From contig NZ_CP082269.1 in assembly GCF_019880405.1 (NCBI RefSeq), positions 1,922,001 through 1,986,000 on the forward strand: a DNA stretch of 64,000 nucleotides, written 5' to 3'. Under the pieces are notes generated by a model. It searched no databases, was not told the origin of the DNA, and saw nothing but the letters and a program-made list of their open reading frames with translations. The first letter of the stretch is position 1; each line of letters starts with the position of its first letter. Below, one piece after another: positions 36,704 through 47,032 of this stretch. The translations under genes and the position numbers were made by a program. Source of the stretch: Enterobacter sp. C2 (GTDB taxonomy: Bacteria > Pseudomonadota > Gammaproteobacteria > Enterobacterales > Enterobacteriaceae).

Positions 36704-37876
36704 TTATAAGAGAGAAGTGATCCCTGCAATCAATCTACCAATGCCCTGGTCCAGCTTCTCCCTTGAGCAGCCCGCATTCAGGCGGACAAACCCACGCCCT
36801 TCCGGGCCGTAGGTGTACCCGGGCATAATCGCTACCTTCTGCTGGTGAATAAGGACATCCTGCAACGCACGGTCGTCGAGGTTAAGCGGGCGCAGATCGA
36901 TCCATGCCAGATAGCTTGCCTCAGGCGGTTGCCAGTGAATTTGCGGAAACGCCTGATTTAGCTGGCTGGCGATGGTCGTCATATTATCCTGCAGGTAGGT
37001 GCGAAGCGCATCCAGCCAGGGCGCGCCTTCCCGGTAGGCGGCGATATGCGCGCAGAGCGAAAGCACCGCCGGGGATGAGAGCCCATCCCGGCCCTTGAGC
37101 GCGGCAAGGTAGTCGTCACGGCGGCGCGCGTCGCTGATGATGCCATACGCGCCGGTCAGGGCCGGAATATTGAAGCTTTTCGACCCGGAGGTGAGCAGCG
37201 CCCACTCGCCTCGTCCCACCTGACACCAGGGCGTGTGTTTGTTCTCGCCCCACACCATATCCATATGGATCTCGTCGCTAATCACCCTGACGCCATGTCG
37301 TTCGCAGAGCAGGGACATCGCCTCCAGCTCTTCACGCGTCCACACTTTACCTGTGGGATTATGCGGGCTGCACAGCAGTAGGATTTTCGTGTCCGGCAGA
37401 GAGAGCACAGCCTCCAGGGCCGCTACGTCGCTGACCCAGCCGGAATCGGTTTTTTCCAGCGGCACGCTCAGAACGCGACGCTGGTTTCCCTCAATGGCTT
37501 TATAAAACGCATCGTAGGCCGGGGTGTGGATGGCGACAGCGTCTCCCGGCGCGGACCACTGGCGGATCAGCTCCGAGGCCATGTAGATCACCGACGGTCC
37601 GTAGACGAGCGTCGCGGGATCGATCTCGGTGGCAAAGCGGGTCCCGTACCAGTGGCAAACCGCGCCAAGGAAATCCTCATTCTTCCAGCGGCTGTAGCCC
37701 AGTACCCCGTGCGCCAGCCGCCGCTGAATGGCGTCAAGAATGCAGGGGGCGGTCGCAAAATCCATATCTGAAATGGTGAAGGGCAGCAGGTCGGCCACGC
37801 CAAAGCGATCGGCCACGTAGTCCCACTGCGTACACCATGTTCCATGCCGATCGATCGCCGTTGAAAAATCAAACAT
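36704..37876 (-). CDS. malY: MalY, PLP-dependent cystathionine beta-lyase and MalT modulator
   Basis: Fold-type I PLP enzyme (aminotransferase class I/II) with beta C-S lyase activity; in E. coli it also binds and inhibits the maltose activator MalT. 390 residues, same as E. coli. Key parts: N-terminal FTISDMDFATAPCI, Tyr in HTPAYDAFYKA, CSPHNPTGKVW, DEIHMDMVW, PLP-lysine motif LLTSGSKSFNIPALTGAYG, and C-terminal Arg in GRGFVRLNAGC. Downstream of malX with an 11-base gap; the pair is controlled by divergent MalI. Confidence 0.95.
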   Translation of the reverse strand: MFDFSTAIDRHGTWCTQWDYVADRFGVADLLPFTISDMDFATAPCILDAIQRRLAHGVLGYSRWKNEDFLGAVCHWYGTRFATEIDPATLVYGPSVIYMASELIRQWSAPGDAVAIHTPAYDAFYKAIEGNQRRVLSVPLEKTDSGWVSDVAALEAVLSLPDTKILLLCSPHNPTGKVWTREELEAMSLLCERHGVRVISDEIHMDMVWGENKHTPWCQVGRGEWALLTSGSKSFNIPALTGAYGIISDARRRDDYLAALKGRDGLSSPAVLSLCAHIAAYREGAPWLDALRTYLQDNMTTIASQLNQAFPQIHWQPPEASYLAWIDLRPLNLDDRALQDVLIHQQKVAIMPGYTYGPEGRGFVRLNAGCSREKLDQGIGRLIAGITSLL

Positions 37877-37887
37877 AGCCTTATCCT

Positions 37888-39480
37888 TTATGCCTGCACC
37901 GAGTTCATCAGGGCTTCCATCTCATCTTTTACCGACTGGACCTGCGGCCCAATCACCACCTGTAAGTTGTGCTGGTTAAGCTGGACCACGCCGATGGCGC
38001 GATTGTCCTTCAGCGCCTGCACATTCACCCGGGACATATCATTAACGGACAGCCGCAGGCGGGTGATGCAGTTATCAAGGCTGACAATATTTTCACTGCC
38101 GCCCAGTGCGGCGAGGATAGCCGGAACGTTATAGCCCGAGCGTCCCAGCGCGCCTGCCATCGTTTTCTCGACGGTGCTGGCCGTTTCGATATCCCGACCC
38201 GGCGTTTTCAAATTAAAATGCAGAATAGCGAAGCGGAAGATGATGTAGTACACCGCAAACCAGACGGCGGCAACCACCGGCACGAGATACCACTTGGTCG
38301 CCAGGCCGTGCAGAATGCCAAAGACCACAAAATCAATCACGTTGCCGTCGGTGTTGCCGATGGTGACGCCCAGCACGGCCATGACCGTAAAGCCGAGGCC
38401 GGTGAGCAGGGCATGAATAAGGTACAGCACCGGGGCGACGAAAAGGAACAGAAACTCTAACGGTTCCGTGGTGCCGCCGACAACACAGGCAATCAGGCCG
38501 GAAATCAGCAGCCCCTTAATTTTATGACGGTTCTCCGGGCGGGCGCAGTGGTACATCGCCAGTGCCGCGCCAGGCAGGCCGCCCAGGAAGGCGGGCATTT
38601 TGCCCTGAGAGAGAAAACGCGTGGCGCTTTCAGAAAACCCGTGGGTGGTCGGGCAGCTTAGCTGAGCCTGAAAGATGGTCAGCGCGCCGCTAACGGTATG
38701 GCCACATACCTCCTGGGTGCCGCCTGCGTCGGTGAAACGGATCAGGGCAACCAGAATATGCTGCAAGCCAAACGGTAGCAGCAGTCGCTCACCGGTGCCG
38801 AAGATCATCGGGCCAAAATCACCTGCGCTGTTAATGATCTGGCCCAGGCCACGGATCCCCATGGCGAAGACAGGCCAGATAAGGGGGATCACCAGGCCAA
38901 CCAGCCCCATTGCCACGGTGGTAATAATCGGCACGAAGCGGGTGCCGCCAAAAAATGCGAGCGCGTCAGGCAGCCTGATAGTGTGAAAACGTTCATGCAG
39001 CAGCCAGACGATAACCCCGGCGATGACCGCGCCGAGGATCCCGGTATCAATAGACTGGATCCCCAGCACGCTCTGAATATTGTAGGCCTTCAGCAGCGCC
39101 GCATCGGTGGTCGGCAGAATCCCTTTTGCCGTCAGCCAGAAGTTAACGGCCAGGTTCATCACCGCATAGCCGACAAAACCGGCAAAGGCGGCAATGCCTT
39201 TATTCTCACGCGCCAGCCCCAGCGGAATAGCGATGCAGAACATCACCGGCAGAAAACTAAAGGCGAAGGAGCCGATTTTACTCATCCAGATGAAGATAGC
39301 CTGCAACACCGGATTGCCCAATACGGGGATAAGGGTCATGACATCACGGCTACTTAACGAGCTGCCGATGCCTAACATGATCCCGCAAAAGGAGAGTAAC
39401 GCCACGGGCAACATGAAGGTTTTGCCCAACTGCTGGAAAAATTCCCACAGCGTAATTTTCTGTACGGTTTTCGTCGTCAT
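37888..39480 (-). CDS. malX: MalX, PTS glucose/maltose-type EIICB component
   Basis: 530 residues. The IIC membrane domain (residues ~10-420) has about ten hydrophobic segments, with GTGERLLLPFGLQHILVAL and GGTTEPLEFLFLFVAPVLY, a PTS IIC signature with the substrate-loop Glu. The C-terminal IIB domain carries the phosphorylation cysteine in SLDNCITRLRLSV. It can move glucose and maltose in E. coli, but its natural substrate is unknown; the IIA domain is supplied in trans. First gene of the malXY operon, with MalI-type operators just upstream. Confidence 0.95.
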   Translation of the reverse strand: MTTKTVQKITLWEFFQQLGKTFMLPVALLSFCGIMLGIGSSLSSRDVMTLIPVLGNPVLQAIFIWMSKIGSFAFSFLPVMFCIAIPLGLARENKGIAAFAGFVGYAVMNLAVNFWLTAKGILPTTDAALLKAYNIQSVLGIQSIDTGILGAVIAGVIVWLLHERFHTIRLPDALAFFGGTRFVPIITTVAMGLVGLVIPLIWPVFAMGIRGLGQIINSAGDFGPMIFGTGERLLLPFGLQHILVALIRFTDAGGTQEVCGHTVSGALTIFQAQLSCPTTHGFSESATRFLSQGKMPAFLGGLPGAALAMYHCARPENRHKIKGLLISGLIACVVGGTTEPLEFLFLFVAPVLYLIHALLTGLGFTVMAVLGVTIGNTDGNVIDFVVFGILHGLATKWYLVPVVAAVWFAVYYIIFRFAILHFNLKTPGRDIETASTVEKTMAGALGRSGYNVPAILAALGGSENIVSLDNCITRLRLSVNDMSRVNVQALKDNRAIGVVQLNQHNLQVVIGPQVQSVKDEMEALMNSVQA

Positions 39481-39530
39481 AAACGACTCCTTGTCGAAAA
39501 GAGATGCAGATGAGGTTGTTGTGCAGAAAA

Positions 39531-39546
39531 GATAAAACGTTTTACC
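39531..39546. promoter_or_regulatory. MalI operator near malX
   Basis: GATAAAACGTTTTACC, a 16-base palindrome with one mismatch to GATAAAACGTTTTATC, the E. coli MalI target type. It is 50 bases upstream of the malX ATG, placed to block its promoter. Confidence 0.75.
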
Positions 39547-39609
39547 TAAATTTTATGCGCTACAAATCACAATGCTGAGCGATAACTCAGTGTATAAATA
39601 TGTCATATA

Positions 39610-39625
39610 GATAAATCGTTTTATC
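39610..39625. promoter_or_regulatory. MalI operator near malI
   Basis: GATAAATCGTTTTATC, near-perfect palindrome, 29 bases upstream of the malI ATG. Fits autoregulation, as in E. coli where both divergent promoters have a site. Confidence 0.75.
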
Positions 39626-39653
39626 TACGCCAGTACCAGGGATTTGTTTTTTT

Positions 39654-40682
39654 ATGATGACGCCAAAAAAAATAACCATTAACGATGTGGCCGTCGCGGC
39701 CGGGGTTTCCGTTAGCACCGTTTCGCTGGTGCTCAGCGGTAAGGGCCGTATCTCTACGGCCACCGGCGAGCGCGTCAACCAAACTATCGAGCGACTGGGC
39801 TTTGTCCGTAACCGCCAGGCTTCCGTTCTGCGCGGTGGGCAGAGCGGCGTGATCGGCCTGATCGTACGCAACCTCTCTTCACCGTTTTATGCCGAACTTA
39901 CGGCTGGGCTTACCGAGGCGCTTGAAGCCCAGGGGCGGATGGTGTTTCTCCTGCACGGTGGCGACGGCGGCGATCAACTCCTCCAGCGCTTTAACACCCT
40001 GTTGGCACAGGGTGTGGACGGCGTCGTCATTGCCGGCGGCGCGGGGGTAAGCGGTGAGCTGCAGGCGTGTGCCGCAGAGCAGAGCATTCCGCTCGTGTTT
40101 GCTTCTCGCGCCAGCTATCTTGACGATGCTGACTGCGTCAGGCCGGATAACATGCAGGCGGCCCAGATGCTCACCGAGTATCTGATTCAACGTGGTCATC
40201 AGCGTATTGCCTGGCTGGGGGGCAACAGCGCCTCGCTAACGCGGGCAGAGAGAGTCGGCGGCTACTGCGCCACCCTGCTCAAATATGGTTTACCTTTTCA
40301 CAGCGACTGGGTCGTGGAGTGCGACACTAGCCAGAAGCAGAGCGCTGAAGCGGTCGCTGCGCTGTTACGGCATAATCCCACCATCAGCGCAGTGGTCTGT
40401 TACAACGACATCATCGCCCGGGGGGCCTGGTTCGGCTTAATGCGGGCCGGTCGGCAGAGCGGTGAGGCAGGGATGGACAGTTACTTTGAGCAGCAGGTGA
40501 CGCTGGCCGCCTTTGCGGACGTCGCTGAGAGTGCGCTGGATGAACTACCGATTATCTGGGTGACGACGCCTGCCCGAGAGATGGGCTATACCCTGGCGGA
40601 ACGGGTCATGCAGCGTATTGCGAAGGAAGACAGTCTTGCCCGCAGCCAGACCCTCAAGGCCCGACTCATTGTCAAAAAATAG
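39654..40682 (+). CDS. malI: MalI, LacI-family repressor of malXY
   Basis: 342 residues. N-terminal helix-turn-helix and hinge: ITINDVAVAAGVSVSTVSLVLSGKGRIS, then QTIERLGFVRNRQASVLRGG. The core is a periplasmic-binding-protein fold (GVIGLIVRNLSSPFYAELTAGL, CYNDIIARGAWFGLMRAG). It represses malX-malY and itself; the inducer has not been identified in E. coli. Divergent from malX with two GATAAA-type operators between. In E. coli malI is followed by hdhA and the uid genes; here ydgA follows at once. Confidence 0.95.
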   Translation: MMTPKKITINDVAVAAGVSVSTVSLVLSGKGRISTATGERVNQTIERLGFVRNRQASVLRGGQSGVIGLIVRNLSSPFYAELTAGLTEALEAQGRMVFLLHGGDGGDQLLQRFNTLLAQGVDGVVIAGGAGVSGELQACAAEQSIPLVFASRASYLDDADCVRPDNMQAAQMLTEYLIQRGHQRIAWLGGNSASLTRAERVGGYCATLLKYGLPFHSDWVVECDTSQKQSAEAVAALLRHNPTISAVVCYNDIIARGAWFGLMRAGRQSGEAGMDSYFEQQVTLAAFADVAESALDELPIIWVTTPAREMGYTLAERVMQRIAKEDSLARSQTLKARLIVKK

Positions 40683-40702
40683 CCCCTCCAGAGAGGGGCT
40701 TG
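40681..40702 (-). terminator. Terminator of ydgA
   Basis: Stem AGCCCCTC / GAGGGGCT, loop of four, followed on the minus strand by ATTTTTT that reaches into the malI 3' end. On the plus strand TGGGG follows, so it acts mainly for ydgA. Confidence 0.75.
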
Positions 40703-40706
40703 GGGA

Positions 40707-42386
40707 TTACTGCTGAGGCACAGCTGCCGGTGGCGTTGCTTCCGGTGCCGCCTGCGGGGCAGGCGCTGGAGCAGTTTCCGGTGCCGCCTGCGGGGCAGGA
40801 GCCGGGGCAACTTCCGGTGCCGCCTGCGGGGCAGGAGCCGGGGCAACTTCCGGTGCCGCCTGTGGAGCAGGAGCCGGTGCTGGCGCAGGTGCCGCCTGAG
40901 GAATGCCCAGCTCAGGCATACCAAACATGCCGACAAACTCATCGAGGCTCATCTTCTGCCCATTCAGGACGATCTGGCCGTTAGCATATTGCAGGCTGGT
41001 GCTGATGGTGTTATCCGCCACCGTGGTGATGCGGAACATCTGGCCCATCGCCGCGAGGCCTTTCACCTGCTGGTTCGCCAGTTTTTCGGCATCCGCCTGC
41101 TGGTAGCCCTGCAACTTAGCAATCTGAGTCATAAACTCGGTGGCCATATCCATTGGAATGGTCAGCTTGCTCTCCAGCGACTTCACGCTGCGATCAACCT
41201 CTTGCGCCAGGGTCTGTGGTGCCGGGGCAGCAGGGGCAGCCGCCGGATCCTTCATGAACAGCGACAGGTTGAACGTCGTCTCGCCTTTGCTGTTTTTCCA
41301 GCTCAGTGGAGCAACGGTGATCACCGGCTCGCCTTTTAACAGCATCGGCAGGGCGCCAAAGAACGCCTCGGTGGATTTTTGCTGATAGAGGGCCGGGTCT
41401 TTCATGACCTCAGGCTGAGAGAGCAGGGCCTGGTTTTGCGCATTGTACTGCTGGCGGAACTGGTGCCATGCCTGGCCGTCAATCTGACCGAACTTAATGG
41501 TCAGCTTGCCGCTGCCCATATCCTGACTCTGGATCTTCAGGCTGTTAACCGAATAGTCGACCTGGCTGTTGATGTTTTTGCCGTCGTTGACGAGATCGTT
41601 TTTGACCGTCACCTCCGTGCCTTCCATCACCGCGATCTCTTTGTTTTCCACGGCAACGGCCAGTTTCTCAACGCTTAGCTTCTGGTTGCCCAGATGCTCA
41701 TCAAACTGCGCACGCTTGCTGTCGCCGTCGGTTTTCAGATTGTTGAAGGTGACCTGCACATGCTGACCATACTCGTTAACGGTGTTAACCAGGCCGCTCT
41801 GCGCTTCGCCCGTCAGGGAGATGGCGTTGCCGTCTTTATCGGCATCGAGCTGGAACTCACCGCCGCTGAAGGCAACTTTTTCACCCTCGTTCTCATAGCT
41901 TAACGGCTTGAACGCGATATGAGAGCCGGTATCACCACCGTAGCCGATGCGGGTATTCACCTCTACCGGCGACTCACCTTTGGCCATATCGAACAGTGGC
42001 TTAGAGACATCGTTATTTACCAGCGTGGTTTTCACCGAGGCCATGGCCGGGATCAGATTAAAGGTTTTAAGCTGTGCAAAGGGGAACGGACCGTGATCCA
42101 CCGTCTCATTCAGTACCACGCTCTGTCCAGGCTTCAGCCAGGCGTTCTCTCCACCCGCTACCGGTTTGACCAGCAGCTGCAGATGACTTTTGAAGATGCC
42201 ACGCTCATAGTTCTGCGAGGACACCTCCAGGTTTGCGCCCGGCGCACTGCGCTTAAGCTCGGCGTTGGCCTGCGCAACCATGTCGGCAAGGTGTTTTTCC
42301 AGCTGTTTACCCGTGTACCAGGCGGTTCCCGTCCAGACGACGCCCAGTGCAACAATAATGCCCGCAGCGACAAGCGTTTTCTTCAT
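40707..42386 (-). CDS. ydgA: YdgA, DUF945 protein with a Pro/Ala repeat tail
   Basis: 559 residues from MKKTLVAAGI. An N-terminal membrane anchor or signal (VAAGIIVALGVVWTGTAWYTG) precedes a long beta-rich DUF945 domain exported across the inner membrane, with GEFQLDADKDGNAISLTGEAQSG and LENA-like repeats; function is not established, though YdgA is a substrate of envelope quality control in E. coli. The last ~60 residues are PAPAPQAAPEV-type repeats, absent from the ~500-residue E. coli protein. Separated from manA by a terminator. Confidence 0.9.
   Translation of the reverse strand: MKKTLVAAGIIVALGVVWTGTAWYTGKQLEKHLADMVAQANAELKRSAPGANLEVSSQNYERGIFKSHLQLLVKPVAGGENAWLKPGQSVVLNETVDHGPFPFAQLKTFNLIPAMASVKTTLVNNDVSKPLFDMAKGESPVEVNTRIGYGGDTGSHIAFKPLSYENEGEKVAFSGGEFQLDADKDGNAISLTGEAQSGLVNTVNEYGQHVQVTFNNLKTDGDSKRAQFDEHLGNQKLSVEKLAVAVENKEIAVMEGTEVTVKNDLVNDGKNINSQVDYSVNSLKIQSQDMGSGKLTIKFGQIDGQAWHQFRQQYNAQNQALLSQPEVMKDPALYQQKSTEAFFGALPMLLKGEPVITVAPLSWKNSKGETTFNLSLFMKDPAAAPAAPAPQTLAQEVDRSVKSLESKLTIPMDMATEFMTQIAKLQGYQQADAEKLANQQVKGLAAMGQMFRITTVADNTISTSLQYANGQIVLNGQKMSLDEFVGMFGMPELGIPQAAPAPAPAPAPQAAPEVAPAPAPQAAPEVAPAPAPQAAPETAPAPAPQAAPEATPPAAVPQQ
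40740..40895. repeat. 36-base tandem repeat in the ydgA 3' end
   Basis: Four near-identical 36-base units starting at 40740, 40776, 40812 and 40848, each beginning TTCCGGTGCCGCCTG, then a degenerate fifth. On the minus strand each encodes 12 residues of the APAPAPQAAPEV type. In frame, so copy number can vary without a frameshift. Confidence 0.85.
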
Positions 42387-42400
42387 AGCGATTATCCCTA

Positions 42401-42432
42401 AAAATGAAACCAGGCGGAAGAGGCCGCCTGGA
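42401..42432 (-). terminator. Terminator of manA
   Basis: Minus strand CCAGGCGG, CCTCTT loop, CCGCCTGG, then TTTCATTTTTAG. It is 52 bases past the manA stop and just upstream of ydgA. Confidence 0.75.
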
Positions 42433-42483
42433 GAGTCGTAAGGTCTTGCTAAGCTTAGCAATAAGGTGCAAAAAGGTCAGTAC

Positions 42484-43662
42484 TTAGTTCACTTTATTGT
42501 ACACCCGAGCCAGGCGGCCAATGCCGCTCGCCTCAATGGGGGACTCCTCAGCGCTGACAAAGGCAGATTCGCCCGGCTTAAGCACCAGTTGCTGTTCGCC
42601 TTTACTCAGCACGGCTTCGCCCTCAACGCAGAAGAGGATCGCCGCGCTCGACTGCGCAAGCGTGGATGCCGACGTGGAGAGGTCATGCAGGGAGAAAGCA
42701 AAGTCGGCAACCGGAATAGGGAAATCCAGCTCGGCACCGCGCTGTTCAGGCGCAGTCAGCAACTCTGCCGCGGGCTTTGGCACAAACTTAACGTTGGCCA
42801 CCAGCTCGGGAATATCGATGTATTTTGGCGTCAGGCCGGCGCGCAGGACGTTATCGGAGTTAGCCATGACCTCCAGCGCCACGCCTTTCAGGTAGGCATG
42901 CGGGGTCTCAGCAAACAGGAACATCGCTTCGCCTGGGTTGAGCTTAACCACGTTAAGCAGCAGAGGGGAGAAGAGACCGCTGTCGTCCGGGTAGAACTCA
43001 GAGATAAAGCGGATGGTCTCCCACGGCTCGCCCTGCTGGCTTGCCAGCGTGGCCTTCAGCACCGCCAGGGCGTGTGATTTCTCCTCGCCCTGCATATTGA
43101 GCAGGCTGGCAAAGAGCTGGCTTAAACTGTCGGCATCCGGCTGCGCCAGGAAGTGGGCGATAGCCTGATGCGCACCCGCCACCGGCTGGAGCAGGGAGAT
43201 GATATCGCTGAATTCGCGAAAGGCGTTCATCGCCAGGAACGGCGTCAGGGCAAATACCAGCTCGGGTTTATGGTTAGGATCTTTATAGTTGCGTTCCGCC
43301 GCATCCAGTGGAATGCCCGCCGCGTTCTCTTTGGCAAAGCCGATTTCCGAGGCCTGCTTATTAGGGTGAACCTGAATAGAGAGCGGCTGGTCGGCGCACA
43401 GCACCTTAAACAGGAACGGCAGCTCGCCAAAGCGCTCCGCGACCGCCTGGCCCAGCAGCGCTGTTTTATCCTGGTCAATAACCTCTCGCAGCGACTGCGG
43501 CTGACCAGACGCGTTCTCTATTTTTGAGCTGCTCTTGGGATGCGCGCCCATCCACAGCTCTGCCATCGGCAGACCGTTGGGGTTGGCGATCCCATAGAGT
43601 TCCGTTAACGCACTTTTACTTCCCCAGGCATAGTTCTGCACTGAGTTAATGAGTTTTTGCAT
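42484..43662 (-). CDS. manA: Mannose-6-phosphate isomerase ManA
   Basis: Type I zinc phosphomannose isomerase converting mannose 6-phosphate and fructose 6-phosphate. 392 residues from MQKLINSVQNYAWGS, one more than E. coli. Metal ligands lie in QPLSIQVHPNK (Gln, His), HKPELVFAL (Glu) and a later His (ETPHAYLKG); the catalytic Arg is in NSDNVLRAGLTPKYID. The preferred start is five codons inside the longest frame, matching E. coli. Divergent from fumA. Confidence 0.96.
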   Translation of the reverse strand: MQKLINSVQNYAWGSKSALTELYGIANPNGLPMAELWMGAHPKSSSKIENASGQPQSLREVIDQDKTALLGQAVAERFGELPFLFKVLCADQPLSIQVHPNKQASEIGFAKENAAGIPLDAAERNYKDPNHKPELVFALTPFLAMNAFREFSDIISLLQPVAGAHQAIAHFLAQPDADSLSQLFASLLNMQGEEKSHALAVLKATLASQQGEPWETIRFISEFYPDDSGLFSPLLLNVVKLNPGEAMFLFAETPHAYLKGVALEVMANSDNVLRAGLTPKYIDIPELVANVKFVPKPAAELLTAPEQRGAELDFPIPVADFAFSLHDLSTSASTLAQSSAAILFCVEGEAVLSKGEQQLVLKPGESAFVSAEESPIEASGIGRLARVYNKVN

Positions 43663-43860
43663 TATCAAGCCCTGCACTGTTTTGAATGATCTGCGCGTAT
43701 TAAACCAATAAACCCATGGTATGTAATCACTAAACTGAAAAAGTCGTCCTTATCTCAGTTTTTGTTAAAAAATTGTGTAGGATATGCAGACTCGCTTTTA
43801 AGCAGGGCAACGGAACGTGTGCCCAGACCATAACCAGACCGCGCAGTAAGTGAGAGCAAA

Positions 43861-45507
43861 ATGTCGACAAAACCTTTTCACTATCAGGATCCTTTTCCCC
43901 TCAAAAAGGATGATACCGAATACTATCTCCTTACCCGAGACCACGTCTCTGTAACGGAGTTTGAAGGCCAGGAGATCCTCAAGGTTGAACCGCAGGCGCT
44001 GACCCTGCTGGCGCAACAGGCCTTCCACGACGCTTCGTTTATGCTGCGCCCAGCGCACCAGCAGCAGGTGGCGGACATCCTCGCCGACCCTGAAGCCAGC
44101 GAGAACGATCGCTACGTGGCGCTGCAGTTTTTACGCAACTCCGACATCGCGGCAAAGGGTATTCTCCCCACCTGCCAGGATACCGGCACGGCGATTATCA
44201 GCGGCAAGAAGGGCCAGCGGGTCTGGACCGGCGGCGGTGATGAAGCCGCTCTGGCGCGCGGAGTGTATAACACCTATATCGAAGACAACCTGCGCTACTC
44301 GCAGAACGCGGCACTGGATATGTATCGCGAGGTCAATACCGGCACAAACCTGCCGGCGCAGATCGATCTCTATAGCGTCGATGGCGACGAGTATAAGTTT
44401 CTCTGCATCGCCAAAGGCGGCGGCTCGGCCAATAAGACCTATCTCTATCAGGAGACCAAGGCGCTGCTGACGCCCGGCAAGCTGAAGGATTACCTGGTCG
44501 ATAAGATGCGCACCCTGGGGACCGCGGCATGCCCGCCTTACCATATTGCCTTCGTGATCGGCGGCACCTCAGCGGAGGCGACCCTGAAAACGGTGAAGCT
44601 CGCCTCAACCAAGTATTACGATGGTCTGCCTACTGAAGGCAACGAGCACGGCCAGGCGTTTCGCGACGTGGCGCTGGAGAATGAACTGCTGCGTGCCGCC
44701 CAGGATCTTGGCCTTGGCGCACAGTTCGGCGGCAAATACTTCGCCCACGACGTGCGGGTGATCCGCCTGCCGCGCCACGGCGCATCCTGCCCGGTGGGCA
44801 TGGGCGTCTCCTGCTCGGCGGACCGCAACATTAAAGCCAAAATCAACCGCGAGGGGATCTGGATCGAGAAGCTGGAGCAGAATCCAGGGAAATACATTCC
44901 GGAATCGCTGCGCCAGGCCGGGGAGGGCGAAGCGGTGCGCGTCGATCTCAACCGTCCGATGCGTGACATCCTGCAGCAGCTTTCCCAATATCCGGTGTCG
45001 ACCCGGCTGTCGCTCAGCGGCACCATCATCGTGGCCCGTGACATCGCCCACGCCAAGCTGAAAGAGCGGATGGACCGCGGCGAAGGCCTGCCGCAGTACG
45101 TCAAAGATCACCCGATCTACTACGCCGGACCGGCGAAAACGCCTGATGGTTACGCCTCTGGCTCACTCGGGCCGACCACCGCAGGGCGAATGGACTCCTA
45201 CGTCGATCAGCTCCAGGCCGAGGGCGGAAGTATGATCATGCTGGCGAAGGGCAACCGCAGCCAGCAGGTAACCGACGCCTGTCACAAGCACGGTGGATTC
45301 TATCTCGGCAGCATTGGCGGCCCGGCGGCGGTCCTTGCCCAGGGCAGCATCCGCAGCCTGGAGTGTATTGAGTACCCGGAGCTGGGTATGGAAGCCATCT
45401 GGAAAATTGAAGTGGTCGACTTCCCGGCGTTCATCCTGGTGGATGATAAGGGCAATGACTTCTTCCAGCAGATCCACGCCTCTGCCTGTGCCCGCTGCGT
45501 GAAGTAA
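43861..45507 (+). CDS. fumA: Class I (iron-sulfur) fumarase FumA
   Basis: Oxygen-sensitive 4Fe-4S hydratase of the TCA cycle, interconverting fumarate and malate. 548 residues, standard. The cluster ligands are visible: Cys in [11 protein letters not shown], Cys in [11 protein letters not shown], and a Cys near residue 224 (TAACPPYHI region). [21 protein letters not shown] and C-terminal [15 protein letters not shown] are conserved. Followed by a terminator and fumC, the oxygen-stable class II enzyme, giving the same aerobic/oxidative-stress pairing as E. coli. Confidence 0.96.
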   Translation: MSTKPFHYQDPFPLKKDDTEYYLLTRDHVSVTEFEGQEILKVEPQALTLLAQQAFHDASFMLRPAHQQQVADILADPEASENDRYVALQFLRNSDIAAKGILPTCQDTGTAIISGKKGQRVWTGGGDEAALARGVYNTYIEDNLRYSQNAALDMYREVNTGTNLPAQIDLYSVDGDEYKFLCIAKGGGSANKTYLYQETKALLTPGKLKDYLVDKMRTLGTAACPPYHIAFVIGGTSAEATLKTVKLASTKYYDGLPTEGNEHGQAFRDVALENELLRAAQDLGLGAQFGGKYFAHDVRVIRLPRHGASCPVGMGVSCSADRNIKAKINREGIWIEKLEQNPGKYIPESLRQAGEGEAVRVDLNRPMRDILQQLSQYPVSTRLSLSGTIIVARDIAHAKLKERMDRGEGLPQYVKDHPIYYAGPAKTPDGYASGSLGPTTAGRMDSYVDQLQAEGGSMIMLAKGNRSQQVTDACHKHGGFYLGSIGGPAAVLAQGSIRSLECIEYPELGMEAIWKIEVVDFPAFILVDDKGNDFFQQIHASACARCVK

Positions 45508-45512
45508 ACAAG

Positions 45513-45537
45513 ACCGCCCGAAAGGGCGGTTTTTTTT
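45513..45537 (+). terminator. Terminator after fumA
   Basis: ACCGCCC, GAAA, GGGCGGT, then eight Ts, immediately after the fumA stop. fumC must use its own promoter within 45538-45628. Confidence 0.9.
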
Positions 45538-45628
45538 GCTGCTGACGTCTGAAAATCATCAATACTAATAACTCTTTGGGCAAGTGAGCATGTCGTTACC
45601 CACATCACAACCTATTCAAGGAGCGTGT

Positions 45629-47032
45629 ATGACTTCGCATCGCAGTGAGAAAGATTCGATGGGCGCAATCGACGTCCCGGCAGACAAGCTATGGGGGGCG
45701 CAAACCCAGCGATCGCTTGAGCATTTTCGCATCTCAACGGAGAAAATGCCGGTCTCGCTACTCCGGGCGCTGGCCTTAACCAAGCGGGCGGCGGCAAAGG
45801 TAAACCAGGATCTGGGCCTGTTGGCCGTCGAGAAAGCGCAGGCTATTATCAGCGCAGCTGATGAGGTGCTGAACGGTGACCATCCGGACGAGTTTCCACT
45901 GGCGATCTGGCAGACGGGCTCTGGTACCCAAAGCAATATGAACATGAACGAGGTGCTGGCGAACCGTGCCAGCGAGTTGTTGGGCGGTGAGCGCGGAATG
46001 GCGCGTAAGGTGCACCCTAACGACGACGTTAATAAAAGCCAAAGCTCAAACGACGTCTTTCCGACCGCGATGCACGTGGCCTCGGTTATCGCCATACGGG
46101 AAGATCTGATCCCCTCTCTGCTGGAGCTGACCCGCACCCTGGCGGAAAAATCCCGCGCCTATGCCGATATCGTTAAAATTGGCCGAACCCATCTGCAGGA
46201 CGCTACGCCGCTGACGCTGGGCCAGGAGATCTCCGGCTGGGTGGCGATGCTGGAGCATAACCTTAAGCATATCGAAAATAGCCTGCCGCACCTGTCAGAG
46301 CTGGCGCTCGGCGGCACGGCGGTAGGCACCGGGCTAAATACCCACCCGGAATACGCCCGCCGCGTGGCCGACGAGCTGGCGGCCATTACCGGTCAGGGGT
46401 TTATTACCGCGCCGAACAAGTTCGAGGCGCTGGCAACCTGTGATGCGCTGGTGCATGCCCACGGCGCGCTGAAAGGGCTGGCGGCCTCGCTGATGAAGAT
46501 TGCTAACGACGTGCGCTGGTTGGCCTCAGGCCCACGCTGCGGAATCGGTGAAATTTCTATTCCGGAAAACGAGCCGGGAAGCTCCATCATGCCGGGTAAG
46601 GTAAACCCAACCCAGTGCGAGGCGCTGACCATGCTCTGCTGTCAGGTGATGGGTAACGATGTCGCAATCAATATGGGCGGTGCCTCAGGCAACTTTGAAC
46701 TGAACGTGTTCCGCCCGATGGTTATCCATAACTTCCTGCAATCGGTGCGGCTGCTGGCCGACGGGATGGAGAGCTTCAACGAGCACTGCGCCATCGGCAT
46801 TGAGCCGGACAGGGCACGTATCGATCAGCTCCTCAACGAGTCGTTGATGCTGGTGACGGCCCTGAATACGCACATCGGCTACGACAAGGCTGCTGAAATC
46901 GCCAAGAAGGCGCACAAAGAGGGCCTGACGCTGAAGGCCTCGGCGCTGGCGCTCGGCTACCTGACCGAGGAGCAGTTTGATACCTGGGTGCGTCCGGAAA
47001 CCATGGTGGGCAGCATGCCATCCGGCAGCTAA
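45629..47032 (+). CDS. fumC: Class II fumarase FumC
   Basis: Iron-free, oxidant-resistant fumarase (aspartase/fumarase superfamily). 467 residues, same as E. coli, starting [16 protein letters not shown] after AAGGAG. Active-site regions: [36 protein letters not shown], and the signature loop [16 protein letters not shown] with the catalytic Ser. In E. coli fumC is SoxS-induced, complementing the labile FumA. Its TAA stop overlaps the stop of convergent tus by two bases. Confidence 0.97.
   Translation: MTSHRSEKDSMGAIDVPADKLWGAQTQRSLEHFRISTEKMPVSLLRALALTKRAAAKVNQDLGLLAVEKAQAIISAADEVLNGDHPDEFPLAIWQTGSGTQSNMNMNEVLANRASELLGGERGMARKVHPNDDVNKSQSSNDVFPTAMHVASVIAIREDLIPSLLELTRTLAEKSRAYADIVKIGRTHLQDATPLTLGQEISGWVAMLEHNLKHIENSLPHLSELALGGTAVGTGLNTHPEYARRVADELAAITGQGFITAPNKFEALATCDALVHAHGALKGLAASLMKIANDVRWLASGPRCGIGEISIPENEPGSSIMPGKVNPTQCEALTMLCCQVMGNDVAINMGGASGNFELNVFRPMVIHNFLQSVRLLADGMESFNEHCAIGIEPDRARIDQLLNESLMLVTALNTHIGYDKAAEIAKKAHKEGLTLKASALALGYLTEEQFDTWVRPETMVGSMPSGS

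Noticed and set aside
40740-40895. CRISPR-like array
   Set aside because: Regular 36-base units without unique spacers, in frame within ydgA. This is a coding tandem repeat.
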